Source of the DNA: JAHJDR01 sp964609965
GTDB taxonomy: Bacteria > UBA10199 > JADGCS01
Assembly (NCBI GenBank): GCA_964609965.1
Contig: CAZSTS010000001.1
Coordinates: forward strand, 301,822 to 365,821
Direction of reading: 5' to 3'
DNA: 64,000 bases
Positions within the stretch are counted from its first letter, which is position 1. Every line of letters begins with the position of its first letter. Below the pieces are notes generated by a model that worked only from the letters and a program-made list of their open reading frames with translations, made no database searches and was not told where the DNA came from. The translations under genes were made by a program, and so were the position numbers. Shown in pieces: positions 60,681-64,000 of the stretch.

Positions 60681-63155
60681 ATGAAACAATCACGATTTAC
60701 TTATTTATTAATCACATTTCTTTGCCTAACATTTTTCTTAGCGCAATGTAATTCATCATCAACAGCAGATGAAGCTGACGCCACAAATCCTGTGACAACC
60801 AGTTGCGGCGAAGTATCATCACAAGACATTAGCACTTTTCAAGCCTCTGATGGACTGTACACCGATAAAGTCAATATGAGTTGGGAAGCCCCTTTTCTGT
60901 GGTCTGCTATTGATAACGATGGGTCAGTCGGCGCACAAAATTCACTTGTCATAGATGGCGACGGAACATTGCATGCCTCTTACAAAAATCTTACAGGAGC
61001 AGGTGCTCAATTAAAATATGCCTATAAAACAACCTCAGGTTGTTGGGTAACAGAAACTGCAGATGAAACGGCAGGAGAAATGACAGACATCCTTGTTGAC
61101 TCCAGTGGAACTGTTTATGTTTCTTACTATGATTCTGATAATCAGCAAATCATGCTCGCCACAAGATCTTCATCAGGGACATGGAGCACAGAGGTTGTTG
61201 ACCTCACAGTTTCAACAGGACTGATGAGTACCAGTTTGACACTAGAAAACAACACACTGCACATAGCTCACGATGGAGGTGCTGGTGGTCTTATTCATTC
61301 TTGGAAATCTGTTTCAGGAACAACGTGGGAAAACGAGACTGTCACAAGTTCTGTGAGTCAGCATGTTAAAATGGCTTCTGAATCAGATGGAACGCTTCAC
61401 ATCCTGTACCGCGTATCTTCAAGCGGCGGTCTGTCACACGCCTCAAAAGAACCTAGTGGTTCTTGGACATTTACAACTGTCGAAACAGGCCAAATGCTAG
61501 ACATTGATTTAAACACGGCAAGCACCTCATGGGACACTTATCTCCTCGCTTCTTATTATGACTTTGATAATGGCAGCTTAAAGTTTGCTTGGAAGTCCTC
61601 TACTGGAAGCTGGAACACCGAAACAGTAGACACAAGTGGCGATTCAGTTGGAAAATACTCTTCCGTGACATCAACAACATCAGCTGCGCCTCTTACTTTT
61701 CACATTTCCTATTATGATGCCACAAACTCATCCTTAAAACACGCTTACAGAACAAGCACTGCCAGCTCATGGACAAAAGAGACTTTGGATAGCGATCAAA
61801 CAACAGGCCAATACACAAGCATTGCCCTTGATTCGAGTGAACTTGTGCACATCACTTATTATGATATGTCTGTGACTGCTTTTAATTATGCCACAACATC
61901 TAGCTCTGATCTGACATACACACTCAAACGTCGTGATGAAGATGGCCTTAATGCCTGGACAACTTTGGGTACAAGCACATCAACATCGTATGACGATGAA
62001 ACAGTCGTACAAGAAACTGTGTATCAATTTGGAATCGATGTCACAGGCAATGATGAAACAATAACCGATAATGGCTATGCTGCTGCTGCTGAGATTGTTG
62101 ATAGCAGTGCTGATGTTGGCTATTGGACAGACACGGCTGTTGCCACTGACGGCACAATCCATGTTTCGTATCATGATGATGAAAATCGTGACCTTAAACA
62201 CGCCTGGAAATCTGCTGCATCAACTACGTGGAATGTTCAAACCGTAGACTCTGACGATAGAACAGGAGAATACACAAGCCTTGTCATAGCTCCTAACGGT
62301 GATTTGCACATTTCTTATTTTGAGTTTGAAGACAGAGACTTAAGACACGCTCATGGAACTTGGACTGGAAGCACATGGAGCTGGACAACTGAGAACGTCG
62401 ACACAACCGATTACGTAGGTCAGTATTCAAGCATTGCGGCTGATCCAACTGGAGACTTGCACATCTCTTATTACCTTGCAGGAACAGATCTCGAATTAAA
62501 ACACGCCCACGGTATCTGGAACGGAACCGTCTGGTCATGGACAACTGAGGTTGTTGATACAGCTGACAATGTGGGAAAATGGTCTCAAATTGCAGTCGAA
62601 AATGAATCAAATGGTAATCTCCATATCTCCTATTTTGATGACACTAATGGCACCCTAAAATACGCCCTTGGAGAGTGGAATGGCTCAACTTATGACTGGA
62701 CCACAGAAACTGTGGATACAGGCAGTGGCAATGTTGTTGGAGAATTCACATCCATTTATGTCACAGCTGATGACCGCATTCATATTGCCTACCATGATGA
62801 TGATGATGAGCAACTTCAACATGCTTGGAAAGACTTGGGCGACACATCTTGGAATATTTCCTTAGCCGAGGAACCCACTACATTCGGTTCATCAGGACGT
62901 TATACAGGAATGGTCATTGGATCTAATGGGAATGTTTATATTTCTCACTGGGCGACTTCTGATGATCGTCTAGCACTCACAACAGGAGTTTGGGATGGTT
63001 CTTCGAGTTATACTTGGACCTCTCAGATACTTGATGATTCCGTTGCTGTGATTGGCATGTACACAAGCATTGCCCAAGGAACAGATGGCGCACTTCATAT
63101 ATCTTATTACGATTCAACAAATGGCGCCCTAAAGTACGTTTCATCAAGTCCCTAA
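60681..63155 (+). CDS. Large lipoprotein with propeller-like repeats
   Basis: The 824-residue protein has a lipoprotein signal (YLLITFLCLTFFLAQC). The rest is built from more than ten repeats of about 45-55 residues: a short strand DLHISYYD or GTLHILYR, then a strand such as LKHAWKS, then WTTE-V-DT and VGQYSSIA. This is a beta-propeller-like pattern of surface proteins. Around 400-430 a fibronectin type III-like segment interrupts the repeats (LTYTLKRRDEDGLNAWTTLG). Several Asp runs (DDDDEQLQ) may bind calcium. The ATG is preceded by AAAGGA. The function is unknown; cell-surface binding is inferred from layout. Confidence 0.8.
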   Translation: MKQSRFTYLLITFLCLTFFLAQCNSSSTADEADATNPVTTSCGEVSSQDISTFQASDGLYTDKVNMSWEAPFLWSAIDNDGSVGAQNSLVIDGDGTLHASYKNLTGAGAQLKYAYKTTSGCWVTETADETAGEMTDILVDSSGTVYVSYYDSDNQQIMLATRSSSGTWSTEVVDLTVSTGLMSTSLTLENNTLHIAHDGGAGGLIHSWKSVSGTTWENETVTSSVSQHVKMASESDGTLHILYRVSSSGGLSHASKEPSGSWTFTTVETGQMLDIDLNTASTSWDTYLLASYYDFDNGSLKFAWKSSTGSWNTETVDTSGDSVGKYSSVTSTTSAAPLTFHISYYDATNSSLKHAYRTSTASSWTKETLDSDQTTGQYTSIALDSSELVHITYYDMSVTAFNYATTSSSDLTYTLKRRDEDGLNAWTTLGTSTSTSYDDETVVQETVYQFGIDVTGNDETITDNGYAAAAEIVDSSADVGYWTDTAVATDGTIHVSYHDDENRDLKHAWKSAASTTWNVQTVDSDDRTGEYTSLVIAPNGDLHISYFEFEDRDLRHAHGTWTGSTWSWTTENVDTTDYVGQYSSIAADPTGDLHISYYLAGTDLELKHAHGIWNGTVWSWTTEVVDTADNVGKWSQIAVENESNGNLHISYFDDTNGTLKYALGEWNGSTYDWTTETVDTGSGNVVGEFTSIYVTADDRIHIAYHDDDDEQLQHAWKDLGDTSWNISLAEEPTTFGSSGRYTGMVIGSNGNVYISHWATSDDRLALTTGVWDGSSSYTWTSQILDDSVAVIGMYTSIAQGTDGALHISYYDSTNGALKYVSSSP

Positions 63156-63357
63156 AACTGAAGTAACGATTTATTACAATGCCATGACCATTTCTTCCTA
63201 GTTTGCAAATCGATATAATAAATTCGATGATCCTCTCCATATAATTATTAAGGAATTAATATTATTTCTTCCTTGGCACTAAATATGCAGTGAGTTTTCA
63301 CGAGGCATACTTTCATACAAATAACATATTGTTCCAAACGAACAGAAAGGATTTCCC

Positions 63358-64000
63358 ATGATCTCTTTCTACAAGATAGGTTTATCTATTGTATTCTTTA
63401 TTTTTGTTTTATCTCTTTTCATCTTTGATATTCAATTCGCCTTTGCCAACAGTGAATGTCTGATGCAAACAAATCCTCCTTACGAAGAAGAAGTGACCAT
63501 CCCCTGGGCTAGAAAAGGCCGAACCATTAAGATCTATTCAAACTATGATCTAGATTGCGTGAATGAAAACATCAAAAATGCCGCTTTTTCAATGTACGTA
63601 AATACAAAAGGAACAGTTTTAAATTATGATGATGTGGTCTCAGCTAGTACCATCAATGGTGAAAACATAGGTGATGAAACATTGATTGTGTATGCGCAAC
63701 ACTTTGTAAGAAACGAAACCAGGTGTGCAAAAAGAATGACCCGAATGCGTTCTCGGCTACGACAAAGATTTATCGATAATGATATTCCCCTGATTGATGA
63801 TATAATCGATTCTGTTACTGTTGAAGCCCTCTTTCCAAATCTTGGGAAAATCTCTATAACCGGCCATGCCTGCGGTGAACCACTAATAGAAATCTATGAA
63901 ACAGAAAATGGGATTGAAGAACTTCTCAATGAACGTGGAATCACTCTCATCTTCGATCTCTTGGAAATAGTTGAACCTGAGCCTGAACCTGAACCAGAAC
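63358..64000 (+). CDS. Exported hypothetical protein, 3' end cut by the window
   Basis: A GAAAGGA ribosome-binding site precedes the ATG at 63358, and the frame is open to the window edge (214 codons). A signal peptide is clear (IGLSIVFFIFVLSLFIFDIQFAFAN). The mature part has Cys residues and a mixed alpha/beta composition (TIKIYSNYDLDC, ETLIVYAQHFVRNETRCAKR, ITGHACGEPLIEIY). The last visible residues are a Glu-Pro repeat (EPEPEPEPE), probably a linker to a further domain outside the window. The family is not recognised. Confidence 0.7.
   Translation, partial: MISFYKIGLSIVFFIFVLSLFIFDIQFAFANSECLMQTNPPYEEEVTIPWARKGRTIKIYSNYDLDCVNENIKNAAFSMYVNTKGTVLNYDDVVSASTINGENIGDETLIVYAQHFVRNETRCAKRMTRMRSRLRQRFIDNDIPLIDDIIDSVTVEALFPNLGKISITGHACGEPLIEIYETENGIEELLNERGITLIFDLLEIVEPEPEPEPE

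Noticed and set aside
1..64000. tRNA, rRNA, prophage or insertion sequence
   Set aside because: I saw no cloverleaf-like segment, rRNA motif, integrase, transposase or phage structural gene. This is a manual reading and small RNAs could be missed; tRNAscan and Infernal would settle it.

Overview
The window is an AT-rich bacterial chromosome segment from a Gram-negative organism. The evidence is a lolC/E-lolE/C-lolD-bamA-skp outer-membrane biogenesis operon, several lipoproteins with lipoboxes, a C-terminal-Phe outer-membrane beta-barrel, an L,D-transpeptidase and a clpS-clpA pair. RNase J, methylmalonyl-CoA epimerase, an archaeal-type phosphoglycerate mutase beside threonine synthase and many lineage-specific secreted proteins fit a deltaproteobacteria-like or Bdellovibrionota/UBA10199-like lineage. 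That placement is an inference; no rRNA or tRNA gene is present to test it. I see no prophage, insertion sequence, CRISPR array or tRNA.

Region by region. 1-3.7 kb: a large exported protein (cut by the left edge) and a convergent membrane-anchored protein. 4.0-7.9 kb: the most unusual part, three tandem paralogues of a protein with an unknown N-terminal domain fused to a domain closely resembling the C-terminal domain of RNA polymerase alpha (alpha-CTD). A VapBC-like toxin-antitoxin pair sits between the first two. The third paralogue carries two alpha-CTD-like domains reachable only by a -1 frameshift at a canonical A AAA AAC heptamer. A fourth, degenerate alpha-CTD-like protein is at 13.5 kb. 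7.9-13.1 kb: a secreted transglutaminase-like protein, a membrane protein plus HAD phosphatase, and clpS-clpA. 14.3-19.7 kb: a nucleotide-kinase-like protein and a threonine-pathway cluster (ApgM-like protein, thrC, a beta-propeller lipoprotein and a divergent type II homoserine kinase). 19.8-24.5 kb: a Na/Pi cotransporter, a YcbB-type L,D-transpeptidase and YicC. 24.6-31.6 kb: the envelope operon. 31.7-40.6 kb: methylmalonyl-CoA epimerase, CysQ, a TPR/PrsW pair, glutaredoxin, RsmA and TsaD. 40.7-54.1 kb: two aminotransferases, an MMPL/RND exporter, a P-type ATPase lacking two core motifs, RecG, YchF and RNase J (frameshifted near its 3' end). 54.3-64 kb: a surface and secretion block with a porin-like barrel, an FG-GAP protein, a HEAT/TPR protein, propeller-like lipoproteins and a partial exported protein at the right edge.

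Intergenic space is full of repeats. At least a dozen gaps hold degenerate islands with a 7-bp period, each with its own heptamer. Others hold GC-rich palindromes, short GTGTCC hairpins and a dispersed 20-bp element, one copy of which lies in frame inside a lipoprotein gene. Two genes (the third alpha-CTD paralogue and RNase J) change frame at runs of six identical bases, so sequencing or assembly indels must be excluded before those shifts are read as biology.
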